Shown here in pieces: positions 1 through 8,967 of a stretch of DNA of 34,695 nt (the stretch's first letter is position 1; each line of letters opens with the position of its first letter). Made by a program: the position numbers and the translations under genes. The DNA lies in contig JAPDIG010000008.1 of assembly GCA_025966525.1 (NCBI GenBank), positions 1 through 34,695 on the forward strand, given 5' to 3'. The notes beneath the pieces are model-generated. The model did not search any database, had not been told where the DNA came from, and saw nothing but the letters and a program-made list of their open reading frames with translations. The stretch comes from Candidatus Methanophagales archaeon (lineage in GTDB: Archaea > Halobacteriota > Syntropharchaeia > Alkanophagales > Methanospirareceae).

Positions 1-2
1 TT

Positions 3-158
3 AAACAACTTGCCCAGCAGAAAGCTAAACGCCGTGAAATGTACGATCTGCTTTCTATCTTCAAAAAGACTCTTTCAGAAAAATACCATAACGTAGGCAT
101 TAAAGTACTTAGAAGAGAGGTTCTTCGGAAGAATGCAATCATGTATTTCAATGATTGA
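3..158 (+). CDS. C-terminal fragment of an unidentified protein truncated by the window start
   Basis: Open frame from base 3 to TGA at 156-158: ...KQLAQQKAKRREMYDLLSIFKKTLSEKYHNVGIKVLRREVLRKNAIMYFND*. Confidence 0.4.
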   Translation, partial: KQLAQQKAKRREMYDLLSIFKKTLSEKYHNVGIKVLRREVLRKNAIMYFND

Positions 159-266
159 GCTAGAGTTTAACGTGAAAAAGAAAAAAGAAAAATATTCTGA
201 ACATATCGAAAGCATAAAAAAACCCAAACTATTCCAAAAGATAAAAAAAAGAAAGAAGAAGCGGTT

Positions 267-1628
267 TTACACCTTCGGCAAATTTGCCAACGCCTGCTTC
301 ACCAACTCCGCAGGGTACTCATAATCTATTAACTTACCTGTATAGTATGCATCGTACGCCCCCAAATCAAAGTGTCCATGTCCGCTGTTCGCAAAGAAAA
401 TCACCTCCTCCTCACCGGTTTCTTTGCATCTCAATGCCTCATCTATCACGCCCTTCACACAATGTGCAGTCTCTGGTGCTATAACAAAACCCTCTGACCT
501 TGCGAACAGGCTTGCCGCTTCAAACACTTCGTTCTGGTGGTAGGCAACTGCACCCATGTACCCCTCGTGCGTGAGCTTACATAATGACGGTGCATCGCCA
601 TGATACCGCAATCCGCCAGCATGTATCGGTGGCGGGACAAAATCATGTCCGAGGGTATACATAGGAAGAAGCGGCGTTAGCATTGCAATATCACCAAAAT
701 CGTATGTATAAAGCCCTTTCGTTAGTGTTGGACACGCCATTGGCTCACATGAAATCACTTGCAGGTCGGGTTTCTCACCCCGCAGCTTATCACCTACGAA
801 TGGATAACACTGCCCTGCGAAATTACTTCCACCACCAACGCATCCAAATATATAATCAGGATAAACGTCAATTTGCTCAAACTGCTTCTTCAATTCCAAC
901 CCCACAACCGTCTGATGAAGCAAAACATGATTAAGCACGCTTCCCAGCGCATATTTCGTGCCTTCATGCGTTGCCGCGTCCTCCACTGCTTCACTTATCG
1001 CTATACCCAGGCTACCAGTACACTCCGGGTCTTCTTCCAATACCTTCCTACCCGCATTTGTTCTTTGTGTAGGGCTGGGAAATACTTCTGCGCCCCATGT
1101 CTCTATGAGAACTCGCCTGTAAGGTTTCTGCTCATAGCTTATTTTCACCATATATACGGTGCACTCTAAATCGAACAGACAGGTGCCAAAGGCTAATGCA
1201 CTTCCCCACTGTCCCGCTCCCGTCTCGGTTGCAATTCGTTCCACGCCCTCCTTCATGTTGTAATACGCCTGTGCAACCGCAGTGTTTGGCTTGTGGCTTC
1301 CCGGTGGGCTAACGCCTTCCCATTTGTAATATATCTTCGCTGGTGTCTTCAGTTTCTCCTCCAATCGCTTCGCTCTGTACAACGGCGTAGGTCTCCACAA
1401 CCTGTAAACATCCCTAACTTCATCTGGTATGGGAATCCATCTCTCTGTGCTCATTTCCTGCTTTATCAACTCCATCGGAAAGATTGGTGCTAAGTCCTCC
1501 GCCTTTACTGGCTCTTTTGTTCCCGGATGTATGTAAGGATTCAGTGGTGTCGGTAGGTCTGCCAGGATATTATACCATTCCTTCGGGATTTCCTCCTCAT
1601 CCAGCACTATCTTCACTCTCTCGTTCAT
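267..1628 (-). CDS. trpB2: TrpB2-type tryptophan synthase beta-like, PLP-dependent
   Basis: 453 aa; PLP-lysine context [31 protein letters not shown]-terminal extension typical of TrpB2. Confidence 0.93.
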   Translation of the reverse strand: MNERVKIVLDEEEIPKEWYNILADLPTPLNPYIHPGTKEPVKAEDLAPIFPMELIKQEMSTERWIPIPDEVRDVYRLWRPTPLYRAKRLEEKLKTPAKIYYKWEGVSPPGSHKPNTAVAQAYYNMKEGVERIATETGAGQWGSALAFGTCLFDLECTVYMVKISYEQKPYRRVLIETWGAEVFPSPTQRTNAGRKVLEEDPECTGSLGIAISEAVEDAATHEGTKYALGSVLNHVLLHQTVVGLELKKQFEQIDVYPDYIFGCVGGGSNFAGQCYPFVGDKLRGEKPDLQVISCEPMACPTLTKGLYTYDFGDIAMLTPLLPMYTLGHDFVPPPIHAGGLRYHGDAPSLCKLTHEGYMGAVAYHQNEVFEAASLFARSEGFVIAPETAHCVKGVIDEALRCKETGEEEVIFFANSGHGHFDLGAYDAYYTGKLIDYEYPAELVKQALANLPKV

Positions 1629-1701
1629 TTTATCTTCTTCACCTTATTCCGCATAAATGCTCATAACTGTATAAATATTTTGAGATTTAGAGTTTGGAAT
1701 T

Positions 1702-3189
1702 TTAGTCCATGTGATATTGAGCAAATAGTGCCTCTTTTATTTCCGCTATCGGAACACGAACCTGTTCCATTGTATCCCTTTCCCTTATTGTCACTGTATC
1801 GTCTTCCAGCGTTTCATAATCTATGGTAATACAATAAGGCGTGCCTATCTCATCCTGACGCCGATACCTCCTGCCAATACTGCCGGAATCGTCATATTCA
1901 ACGAATATTGATGCATCTCTCAACTGCTGGAATACTTCCTTTGCTTTGCTCTTCAATTCATCCCGGTTAAGCAACGGGAAAACAGCCGCAATTATCGGCG
2001 CTATCTCGTTTTTAAACCTCAACACTTTCCTTTTTTCTTTTCCCACTTGCTCTTCGTATAAAGAACTTTCCAACAAGGCATAAATTATCCGATCTATTCC
2101 ATAAGAGGGTTCAATCACATGCGGTATTATCTTTGCCTTTGTCTTCTCTGCTTCGCCCTCTCGGACTTGCAATTTGCCATGCACGCCCATATCTGTATTC
2201 GAATGCGATGCATGTGACGAAAGATCATAATCTCCTCTATCCGCCACACCTACAATCTCCATCCATCCATATCTCTCGCTAAAGAACTCTGCATCCCAGC
2301 AATCACGTGCATAATGCGCCATCTCATCCTGCCTATGCTGCCTGAATCTCAGTTTATCCTGCGGAATGCCTATTCTCCCCAGAAATTCCTCTACCTTCGC
2401 TATGTGATAGCCCAAATACTCATTTGCAATTATCCCGCTTCTTACCGCTTCCTCTATGCTCTTTTCACCTTCTTCTCCCTCACTTGGAACAAACCATAGC
2501 TTCCTATCTTTTATCTCCTCAAACCTCGGATGATTGCTTTTCTCTCCTGGGTCTACAAAAACCTCCGCCTCTGCCATTGTGAACTCACGCAGCCGAATAA
2601 GGCTCTTCCTTGGTGATATCTCGTTCCTGTACGCCTTTCCTATTTGTATCACACCAAAAGGCAACTTATCACGATTGAACCTCAGCAATCGTTGGAAATT
2701 GAGGAAGATGCCCTGCGCTGTCTCTGGTCTCAGATAACCTTCACTCTTCTTTTGTGCTCCTTCATCTCTTCCTCCTTTTGGCACGCCTATTCTCGTCTGA
2801 AACATCAGATTAAACTCACCTGCATTTTCAAGCTCTCCACCGCATTCAGGGCATTTCTCACGCACATCTACTCCTTCACTCACACGAAAAAAGCTCTTAC
2901 AGTGCTTGCACACCACAGCCCTGTCGGTAAAACTTTCTAAGTGTCCAGATGCCTCAAATATCTCCCTCGGGGCAATGTTCGTCGTTTCTATCTCATAAAA
3001 GCCTTCTTTCAAATAAAAATTTCGCCATGCCTCTTCCACCCTCCTCTTCAGCAGCGCGCCTAAAGGACCATAATCATAGAACCCCGCTGCACCTCCGTAT
3101 ATCTCGAAAGCCAGCCACAGGAAGCCTCTTCTACGTGCAAGTTCTGCTATTCCATCTCCGCTCCCCTCTTTACTACCCGCACTCGCCAT
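1702..3189 (-). CDS. glyS: Glycyl-tRNA synthetase, archaeal/eukaryal type
   Basis: 495 aa class II aaRS; LRPETAQGIFLNF, Zn-binding C..C..CPECGG, RDEIGTPYCITID C-terminal anticodon domain. Confidence 0.95.
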   Translation of the reverse strand: MASAGSKEGSGDGIAELARRRGFLWLAFEIYGGAAGFYDYGPLGALLKRRVEEAWRNFYLKEGFYEIETTNIAPREIFEASGHLESFTDRAVVCKHCKSFFRVSEGVDVREKCPECGGELENAGEFNLMFQTRIGVPKGGRDEGAQKKSEGYLRPETAQGIFLNFQRLLRFNRDKLPFGVIQIGKAYRNEISPRKSLIRLREFTMAEAEVFVDPGEKSNHPRFEEIKDRKLWFVPSEGEEGEKSIEEAVRSGIIANEYLGYHIAKVEEFLGRIGIPQDKLRFRQHRQDEMAHYARDCWDAEFFSERYGWMEIVGVADRGDYDLSSHASHSNTDMGVHGKLQVREGEAEKTKAKIIPHVIEPSYGIDRIIYALLESSLYEEQVGKEKRKVLRFKNEIAPIIAAVFPLLNRDELKSKAKEVFQQLRDASIFVEYDDSGSIGRRYRRQDEIGTPYCITIDYETLEDDTVTIRERDTMEQVRVPIAEIKEALFAQYHMD

Positions 3190-3216
3190 TTCTCATTTGG
3201 TACTTTACATTGTATA

Positions 3217-3666
3217 CTACTCTATCTTCGCCTTTTCCTTTATCCTCTCCCACTGCTTGTTCCCATCCCTGAGCTCTGCACTCCCGAGCAGAGCTAATTC
3301 TATCGCTTTAGCTACATGCCCCCTTTGCCTGTCTGTTAAATAAACCAAAGATTCCCTGTACGAATCCTCAAAATATCTGAGCCCATTCACAAGGTGCTCG
3401 TGCATCTCTTTAAACCGATCTGGTGCCTTAATGTACTCCGCCTCACTGAGTGTATTCTTCGCAGCTTCTCCACACTTTTTCATCTCTTTTTCGTATTTAC
3501 TCTCTTCGATCTTCTCCCAGAAGAAATCATGCATGACTACTACACCGTCTATAACTGATGTTATTTCTCCCAGCAGGTCAGAACAACTCATCAAATAAAA
3601 TTTCTCATCTTCGTCCATCTCATACCGCATTCTTCGCTGTTTGAAAAGAGATCCCCAAAAACCCAT
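3217..3666 (-). CDS. Conserved hypothetical, predicted mostly helical
   Basis: 149-aa ORF filling the gap between glyS and the CBS protein on the same strand; no recognised motif. Confidence 0.6.
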   Translation of the reverse strand: MGFWGSLFKQRRMRYEMDEDEKFYLMSCSDLLGEITSVIDGVVVMHDFFWEKIEESKYEKEMKKCGEAAKNTLSEAEYIKAPDRFKEMHEHLVNGLRYFEDSYRESLVYLTDRQRGHVAKAIELALLGSAELRDGNKQWERIKEKAKIE

Positions 3667-3683
3667 TTTTATCCCCTCCTTAC

Positions 3684-4541
3684 CTATACAAAAACCTTCA
3701 GAAGATCCCTATCGAGGAGCATGCCGGTCAATTTACCCCTCGTAGAGACAACGGGAAGCTGATCGAACTTGTTTTCGCTCATCTTCACCGCACATTCACT
3801 TACCTCACAATTACGAGTCGCTGTGACCACTTCCTTTACCATTACCTCCCTCACAAGCTTATCAGGTAATTTCATCTTTGATACACCGTAGTACAGCTTC
3901 ATCGTGTCTCTCATTCCCTCCCATGTCCATTCATCTTCATCAGCACCTAAAGATAGGTCAGAATGCTCTGTTTCATCCTCTATCGCCGCAGCATTTATCA
4001 AATCCCGATCTGTGACCAATCCAACCAGTTCAAGTTCCAAATTCAGAACTGGAACTGCCTTTACCCGCCCAAGTTCCATTATTCTGCCTACAACGGATAG
4101 AGGCATCTCATCCCATATTGCTATGGTCTTATCCCCAACGTAATTACCTATGGGTGCCTTATAGCCCATCTCCGCTATCTTCTTGACGATGTCTGCGACG
4201 GTCATTATCCCAACAAGCTTCTCTTCCTCCACCACGGGCAAACGGCGAATTCTATGCGAGATGATTATCCTCGCAGCCTCTGCAATGGTGGCTTCTGGAC
4301 CGATTGTAATAGGATTTCTACTCATCAATAACGCTATTTGCTCCTCATCGGGATTTCTTAGCAAATCTTGTCTCGTAACTACGCCCACTACTTTCCCTTC
4401 TTTAACAACCGGAACCCCAGAGATGTATCTCTCTTTGCATAACTCCATTATCTCCTCTCGCGTCCCTGGTACTGTCACGTAAGCGACATCTTCTACCATT
4501 ATATCCCTGACTTTTATTTGCTCGCCTTCTCTCCTCTTCAT
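3684..4541 (-). CDS. CBS-domain protein (four CBS repeats)
   Basis: 285 aa; repeated VRDIMVEDV..SGVPVVKEGKVVGVVTRQDLL-type units. Confidence 0.9.
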   Translation of the reverse strand: MKRREGEQIKVRDIMVEDVAYVTVPGTREEIMELCKERYISGVPVVKEGKVVGVVTRQDLLRNPDEEQIALLMSRNPITIGPEATIAEAARIIISHRIRRLPVVEEEKLVGIMTVADIVKKIAEMGYKAPIGNYVGDKTIAIWDEMPLSVVGRIMELGRVKAVPVLNLELELVGLVTDRDLINAAAIEDETEHSDLSLGADEDEWTWEGMRDTMKLYYGVSKMKLPDKLVREVMVKEVVTATRNCEVSECAVKMSENKFDQLPVVSTRGKLTGMLLDRDLLKVFV

Positions 4542-4607
4542 TTTGCTTCACTTCTATTCTATATAACTTCCACAGCACCGCAAAACCACTTTTTCCTTCT
4601 CTTTATT

Positions 4608-4865
4608 CTATTCGATTATTTTGTACACGCTATCATGTATCCTTACCCTATCCTTTACTTTCAACCCTATTGACTGCCCACCCGTAGCAAGCTCAACTTT
4701 TTCATTCTCTATTTCCATCGATTCTACAACCTGCTCGAAAGATGTTGTAGCTCCTTCTATTCTTATCCGGTCCCCCACCCTTATATCATCACTCAACTCT
4801 ATCACCGCAACGCCTATCTTCGAGAAAAAATGCGTAATTTTCCCTACAAACTTCTTCTCTGCCAT
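4608..4865 (-). CDS. Small EF-Tu domain-2-like (beta-barrel) protein
   Basis: 85 aa; VGKITHFFSKIGVAVIELSDDIRVGDRIRIEGATTSFEQVVESMEIE resembles the translation-factor barrel domain. Confidence 0.7.
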   Translation of the reverse strand: MAEKKFVGKITHFFSKIGVAVIELSDDIRVGDRIRIEGATTSFEQVVESMEIENEKVELATGGQSIGLKVKDRVRIHDSVYKIIE

Positions 4866-4909
4866 TTTATCCCCCTTTTTATTTCTGTTTCATGCCTTAC
4901 TATACCTTC

Positions 4910-5299
4910 TCATTTCATATCTATTTTGTATTTCTCCTCATAATGTAAAAAGGGTATCTCTTTACCTGACTCAATCCTTCCTTTCTCCTTCAACTCCGCC
5001 GGTATTTTTATTTCAATCGTTGAATAGTCTTCCAGGTCCATAACTTGCGCTATGTCACCCGAAACAGAAAGCACTTGACCACTCCTTCGCTCTATCACAG
5101 GCACGTATAACTTCGCAGTAACAGGCTGAATCGCCGTTCTTTTTTGCGAGTCAAACACACCAATTCCCTCTATCCTCGCTTTCGCCGCTCCATGCTTCCC
5201 TGGCTTTGAAGTCGTTATGCTCGTTATTGTGCACGGCTCTTCATCTAAAACAACGTATTTCCCTTCTTTTAACGTCCTCACCTCTGCTAGCTCCTTCAT
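4910..5299 (-). CDS. eif5A: Translation initiation factor aIF5A
   Basis: 129 aa; hypusination loop SKPGKHGAAKARIEGIGVF. Confidence 0.95.
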   Translation of the reverse strand: MKELAEVRTLKEGKYVVLDEEPCTITSITTSKPGKHGAAKARIEGIGVFDSQKRTAIQPVTAKLYVPVIERRSGQVLSVSGDIAQVMDLEDYSTIEIKIPAELKEKGRIESGKEIPFLHYEEKYKIDMK

Positions 5300-5465
5300 A
5301 TTTTCTCTACTCCTCTATTTTTCTTTTCACTCTCTTAAATCTCCTTCTTTATTTATATCCTTTTCGTTGAACTGCCGAGGGGTTCATACTATATTGCAGC
5401 CAAAATGGGATAAAAAATAAAGGAAAGAAAAAAAGTAGAGAAGGGGATAGAAAGTCTTCAGCGGC

Positions 5466-5552
5466 TTACTTCTTATATCTCAGCTTTTTCCTTCTCTTCT
5501 TCAACTTGTGCTTCCGCATTTTTGCCAGCTTTCTCTTCTTTCCGCAGGGAAT
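5466..5552 (-). CDS. Tiny highly basic peptide, candidate mS38/AURKAIP1/COX24-like ribosomal peptide
   Basis: Not in the ORF track. Minus-strand frame ATT-CCC-TGC...TAA encodes (M)PCGKKRKLAKMRKHKLKKRRKKLRYKK*. Preceded by GGTGGTGAT, near the archaeal SD consensus GGAGGTGAT, at plausible spacing; in-frame TGA just upstream; internal ATG at 5519. Confidence 0.45.
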   Translation of the reverse strand: MPCGKKRKLAKMRKHKLKKRRKKLRYKK

Positions 5553-5648
5553 TTGAAATCACCACCTTTATTTCTTCTTTCTTTATATCTTTACTTTAGA
5601 TGCAATACTATTTTAATGAAAGGATGATAAAGGTGTAAGGAAAGGGAG

Positions 5649-6725
5649 ATGGGAAGGATAGAGAGGGCACCGGATTGGATACTGAAATACAAAGAAAGGT
5701 TAGATAAAGGAACGATAGCATTAGAGGATATTCTGGATGCAGAGAACAAGATGAGGGAGAAGCCGATAAAGGTGTCATCGGTGACGAGAGCGATAAATGC
5801 AATGGGATATCCAATTACGGGTTTGCGTAGAGGGCAAGAGGCCGAAGCAGGTGTGAAAGAAAAGAAAAAGGAATCTGTAAAGACGGCGAAAGGACCGGAT
5901 TGGTTGCAGAAATACCGCGAAAGGATAGAGAAAGGAACGATAACCGTGGAAGATATTCTGGAAGAAGAGAACAGGATAAGGAAGACGCCAATAAAGTTGA
6001 TAACCGTGACGAGAGCGATAAACACCATGGGTTATTCTATCGCGGGTTTGCGTAGGGGGAAAAAGGCGGAGTCTGCTAAAGAAAGAGAAGAGCAGCGGGG
6101 ACCTGATTGGTTGCAAAAATACCGCGAAGGGATAGAGAAAGGGACGATTACGGTGGAAGATATTCTGGAAGCGGAGAGCAGGATAAGAGAGAAGCCGATA
6201 AAGATGACAACAATGGCGAGAGCGATAAACACTATGGGTTATTCAATCGCGGGTTTGCGTAGGGGAAAAAAGGCAGAGCCTGTTAAAGAAAGAGAAGAGC
6301 AGCGGGGACCGGATTGGTTGCAGAAATACCGCGAGAGGATAGAGAAAGGGACGATTACGGTGGAAGATATTCTGGAAGCAGAGAACAGGATAAGAAAGGT
6401 GCCAATAAAGCTTGCCACGGTGACGAGAGCGATAAACACTATGGGCTATCCAATAACAGGTTTGCGCAGAGAGAAAAAGGAAGAAGTGAAAAAAGAGGTG
6501 AAGCCGAAAAAAGCAGTGAGTGCGGTAGAAGCAGTTGATTATTCCTCCAGCATTGGTAAAATCTCGAAAGCGACGGAGAAAAGATTTTTAGCTATTAAGA
6601 AGAGCTGGGAGAAAGATTTAGATAAGCCCCTGCATAATGACTATTTCGTAAATATACTCCTTGCATTAGCAAAGCTCGTTGAGCATGGGAAAACACTTAC
6701 ATTTGCATCAGCAAAAATAAAATGA
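5649..6725 (+). CDS. Tandem-repeat protein with four HTH-like modules and a distinct C-terminal domain
   Basis: 358 aa; four copies of PDWLQKYRERIEKGTITVEDILEAENRIREKPIK-x-TVTRAINTMGYxIxGLRRG; stop overlaps next ATG (ATGA). Confidence 0.9.
   Translation: MGRIERAPDWILKYKERLDKGTIALEDILDAENKMREKPIKVSSVTRAINAMGYPITGLRRGQEAEAGVKEKKKESVKTAKGPDWLQKYRERIEKGTITVEDILEEENRIRKTPIKLITVTRAINTMGYSIAGLRRGKKAESAKEREEQRGPDWLQKYREGIEKGTITVEDILEAESRIREKPIKMTTMARAINTMGYSIAGLRRGKKAEPVKEREEQRGPDWLQKYRERIEKGTITVEDILEAENRIRKVPIKLATVTRAINTMGYPITGLRREKKEEVKKEVKPKKAVSAVEAVDYSSSIGKISKATEKRFLAIKKSWEKDLDKPLHNDYFVNILLALAKLVEHGKTLTFASAKIK
5667..6477 (+). repeat. Four direct in-gene repeats; last three have an exact 207-bp period
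   Basis: Equivalent PDW codons begin at about 5667, 5892, 6099 and 6306 (spacings 225, 207, 207). Confidence 0.9.
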
Positions 6726-7648
6726 AGATAATGGTGGCGGAGTACGCGGTTGGTGCAAGGGGGGATAAAGGTTCATCTTTATTAAGAGAAGGGAAAGCGA
6801 TGCTTACAACGTTGAGAAGAGGTTTTGAGAGACTGGATAATGAAGTTGTGTATCCGGTGGCAGCCCATGATTTTGAAGCCGCGGTAGATAAGCTTTCAAG
6901 GGAAAGCGATGCGGGCATCGTTATTGCTCCCGATGAGAAGCTGTACGAACTTACAGAGCTCGTGGAATCGAACACCGTTAATTTGGGCTGTCCTTCAGAG
7001 TGCGTAAAAATATGTGCTGACAAGATGCGGACAACAAAAATTCTGGCTGACAAAGGAATACCAGTGCCGAGAATTGTGTCGGAAGAAGAGATGAAAAGAG
7101 ATGACGCATGGAAAAGTGTGTACGTAAGGAAGCCGAGATATGGATGCGCTTCAGAAAATGTCTTTATAGTGAACGGGAAAGAAAATCAGGAGGATATACC
7201 CTTTGACGATAATCGTGATCATATCGTGACGGAATTTATAAAAGGAGAGGATATAAGCAGCAGCGTAATAGCTGGTGATTCTTTTGTGTTACCACTGACG
7301 ATAAACCAGCAGTTTATAAGGATGGAGCAAGAAAGGCTGATATATGAAGGTGGATTAGTTCCATATCTTGTAGGACGAGATGCCGAGAAGAAGATAAGGA
7401 GTATAAGTAAGAAGGTCGTAGCTATGCTTAATTGCAAAGGATATGTGGGGATAGATTTCGTTTTAGGGTATGATGACACGCCATACGTGGTAGACGTAAA
7501 CCCAAGACCTACAACATCCATCGTAGGAATAGCAAAGGTGTTGAATTATGAGGTAGCGGATTTGATATTGAGAGCGAAATTCGGAACTCTGCCGCGAGAA
7601 GAAGAAGTAAAAACCGAAGGATGTTTTACTTTAAAACTAACTAAATAA
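6722..7648 (+). CDS. mfnD: ATP-grasp ligase, likely tyramine-L-glutamate ligase (methanofuran biosynthesis)
   Basis: 308 aa; N-term EYAVGARGDKGSSLLREGKAML, ADKMRTTKILADKGIPVPR, VRKPRYGCASENV, FVLGYDDTPYVVDVNPRPTTS. Confidence 0.75.
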   Translation: MKIMVAEYAVGARGDKGSSLLREGKAMLTTLRRGFERLDNEVVYPVAAHDFEAAVDKLSRESDAGIVIAPDEKLYELTELVESNTVNLGCPSECVKICADKMRTTKILADKGIPVPRIVSEEEMKRDDAWKSVYVRKPRYGCASENVFIVNGKENQEDIPFDDNRDHIVTEFIKGEDISSSVIAGDSFVLPLTINQQFIRMEQERLIYEGGLVPYLVGRDAEKKIRSISKKVVAMLNCKGYVGIDFVLGYDDTPYVVDVNPRPTTSIVGIAKVLNYEVADLILRAKFGTLPREEEVKTEGCFTLKLTK

Positions 7649-7650
7649 AA

Positions 7651-7668
7651 CTTTCTTAGAAAAGAAAG
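7651..7668. other. Perfect 7-bp inverted repeat with 4-nt loop downstream of mfnD
   Basis: CTTTCTT-AGAA-AAGAAAG. Confidence 0.4.
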
Positions 7669-7691
7669 CCTTATCAGGGGAAAAAAACTAA

Positions 7692-8120
7692 ATGAAAAAG
7701 GGAAGAAAAATCGTGGGAATTGCAAAGGATACTTTAGATTTTATCCTGGAAGTAAGCAAATCTAATCATCCAAGGGAATTTATCGGCATGCTGTACGCCG
7801 ATGCGAATGTCATAACAGATGTTTTTTTCCTCCCTGGCACGGTTTCGTCGGATGAAAATGCAGTTATACGACTGGATATGATCCCGATGGGCATTGGCTA
7901 CGTGGGGTCTGTTCATAGTCATCCACATCCCGCTGCTATGAGACCATCAGAGCAGGATTTGTTGATGTTTTCCAAGACTGGAAATTGCCATATCATCACT
8001 TTTTATCCCTACGCGGAGGATTGTTGGAGATGTTACGATTCAAAAGGAGAAGAGATAGTGTTGGAGATAGTGGAGATGGATTTAGATGAGTTGGAGGTGG
8101 AAGGAGAACTTTTATGGTAA
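7692..8120 (+). CDS. JAMM/MPN(+) metalloprotease (Mov34/JAB1 family)
   Basis: 142 aa; N-terminal Glu (HPREFIGMLY) plus HSHPHPAAMRPSEQD, the JAMM HxH...SxxD signature. Confidence 0.85.
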   Translation: MKKGRKIVGIAKDTLDFILEVSKSNHPREFIGMLYADANVITDVFFLPGTVSSDENAVIRLDMIPMGIGYVGSVHSHPHPAAMRPSEQDLLMFSKTGNCHIITFYPYAEDCWRCYDSKGEEIVLEIVEMDLDELEVEGELLW

Positions 8121-8539
8121 GAGTCTTAGCAACCGGAACATTTGAGATACTCCATCCCGGGCATCTACTTTATCTTGAGGAAGCGAAGAAGCTGGGTGAT
8201 GAGCTTTTTGTCATTGTTGCGAGAGATGTAAACGTGAAAACGAGAAAGAGAATGCCGATTCTACCGGAGGAGCAGAGATTGAGGATGGTTTCTGCTTTGA
8301 AAGTGGTGGACAAGGCGATGTTGGGTAGCGAAAAAAATATGTATGAACCTTTATATAGTATAAAACCTGATATAATAGCAATAGGCTATGACCAGGATTT
8401 CAATGAGGTAGCGTTGGAGCAAGAGCTCAGAAAGCGAGGCTTCAACTCAAAGGTCGTTCGTATAAAAAAGCATAATTCAAATGCTTTTTGTAAGGCGGAG
8501 GCGATAATAAAACATATATTGGAATTGATGAGGGGATAA
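8114..8539 (+). CDS. ribL: Archaeal FAD synthetase / cytidylyltransferase
   Basis: 141 aa; TGTFEILHPGHLLYLEEAK (HxGH), IIAIGYDQDF. Confidence 0.88.
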   Translation: MVRVLATGTFEILHPGHLLYLEEAKKLGDELFVIVARDVNVKTRKRMPILPEEQRLRMVSALKVVDKAMLGSEKNMYEPLYSIKPDIIAIGYDQDFNEVALEQELRKRGFNSKVVRIKKHNSNAFCKAEAIIKHILELMRG

Positions 8540-8541
8540 AA

Positions 8542-8964
8542 ATGGAAGAAGAGCGTGGATTGACTCGAATAGGGGTATCTTTACCGTCGAATCTTTTGAA
8601 TAAGTTTGACGGAATAATAAGAGGTAGAGGGTACTCATCGAGGTCGGAAGGGATAAGAGATGCAATTAGGGCTTATATAGTGGAATACGAATGGATGGAG
8701 CGAGAAGAAGGCGAGGAGATAGGGACCATAACTTATCTCTATGATCACAGCCAAAGGGGATTGGGTGATGAGCTAACCGAGGTACAGCACCATTTTCTGG
8801 ATATGATAAGAACGTCAACGCACATCCATCTCGATGAGGAGAATTGTTTTGAAGTAATAGTAATGAAAGGCGAGGCAAAACGGATAAAGGAATTGGCAGA
8901 GAATATAATGAGCTTGAGGGGTGTAAAACACGTGAAGCTGACAACAACGCATGGGGGAATATAA
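8542..8964 (+). CDS. nikR: Nickel-responsive regulator NikR
   Basis: 140 aa; RHH N-term RIGVSLPSNLLNKFDGIIRGRGYSSRSEGIRDAIRAYI; Ni-site HHFLDMI..STHIHLDEENCFEVIVMKG. Confidence 0.93.
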   Translation: MEEERGLTRIGVSLPSNLLNKFDGIIRGRGYSSRSEGIRDAIRAYIVEYEWMEREEGEEIGTITYLYDHSQRGLGDELTEVQHHFLDMIRTSTHIHLDEENCFEVIVMKGEAKRIKELAENIMSLRGVKHVKLTTTHGGI

Positions 8965-8967
8965 ATA

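Noticed and set aside
133-324. 63-aa Lys-rich ORF at the start of the window
   Set aside because: Overlaps the end of trpB2 and lies in A-rich intergenic DNA; low-complexity composition, no SD or motif.
759-1169. 136-aa plus-strand ORF within trpB2
   Set aside because: Antisense to trpB2; no recognisable domain.
5591-6439. Minus-strand ORFs (145, 113, 66, 66 aa) across the tandem-repeat gene
   Set aside because: Shadow frames of the internally repeated sense gene; their own repetition (207-bp offset) just mirrors the sense repeats, and they are Ser/Phe/Leu-rich antisense translations.
5667-6477. CRISPR-like periodicity
   Set aside because: The 207-bp repeats are coding direct repeats with no short repeat/unique spacer pattern.
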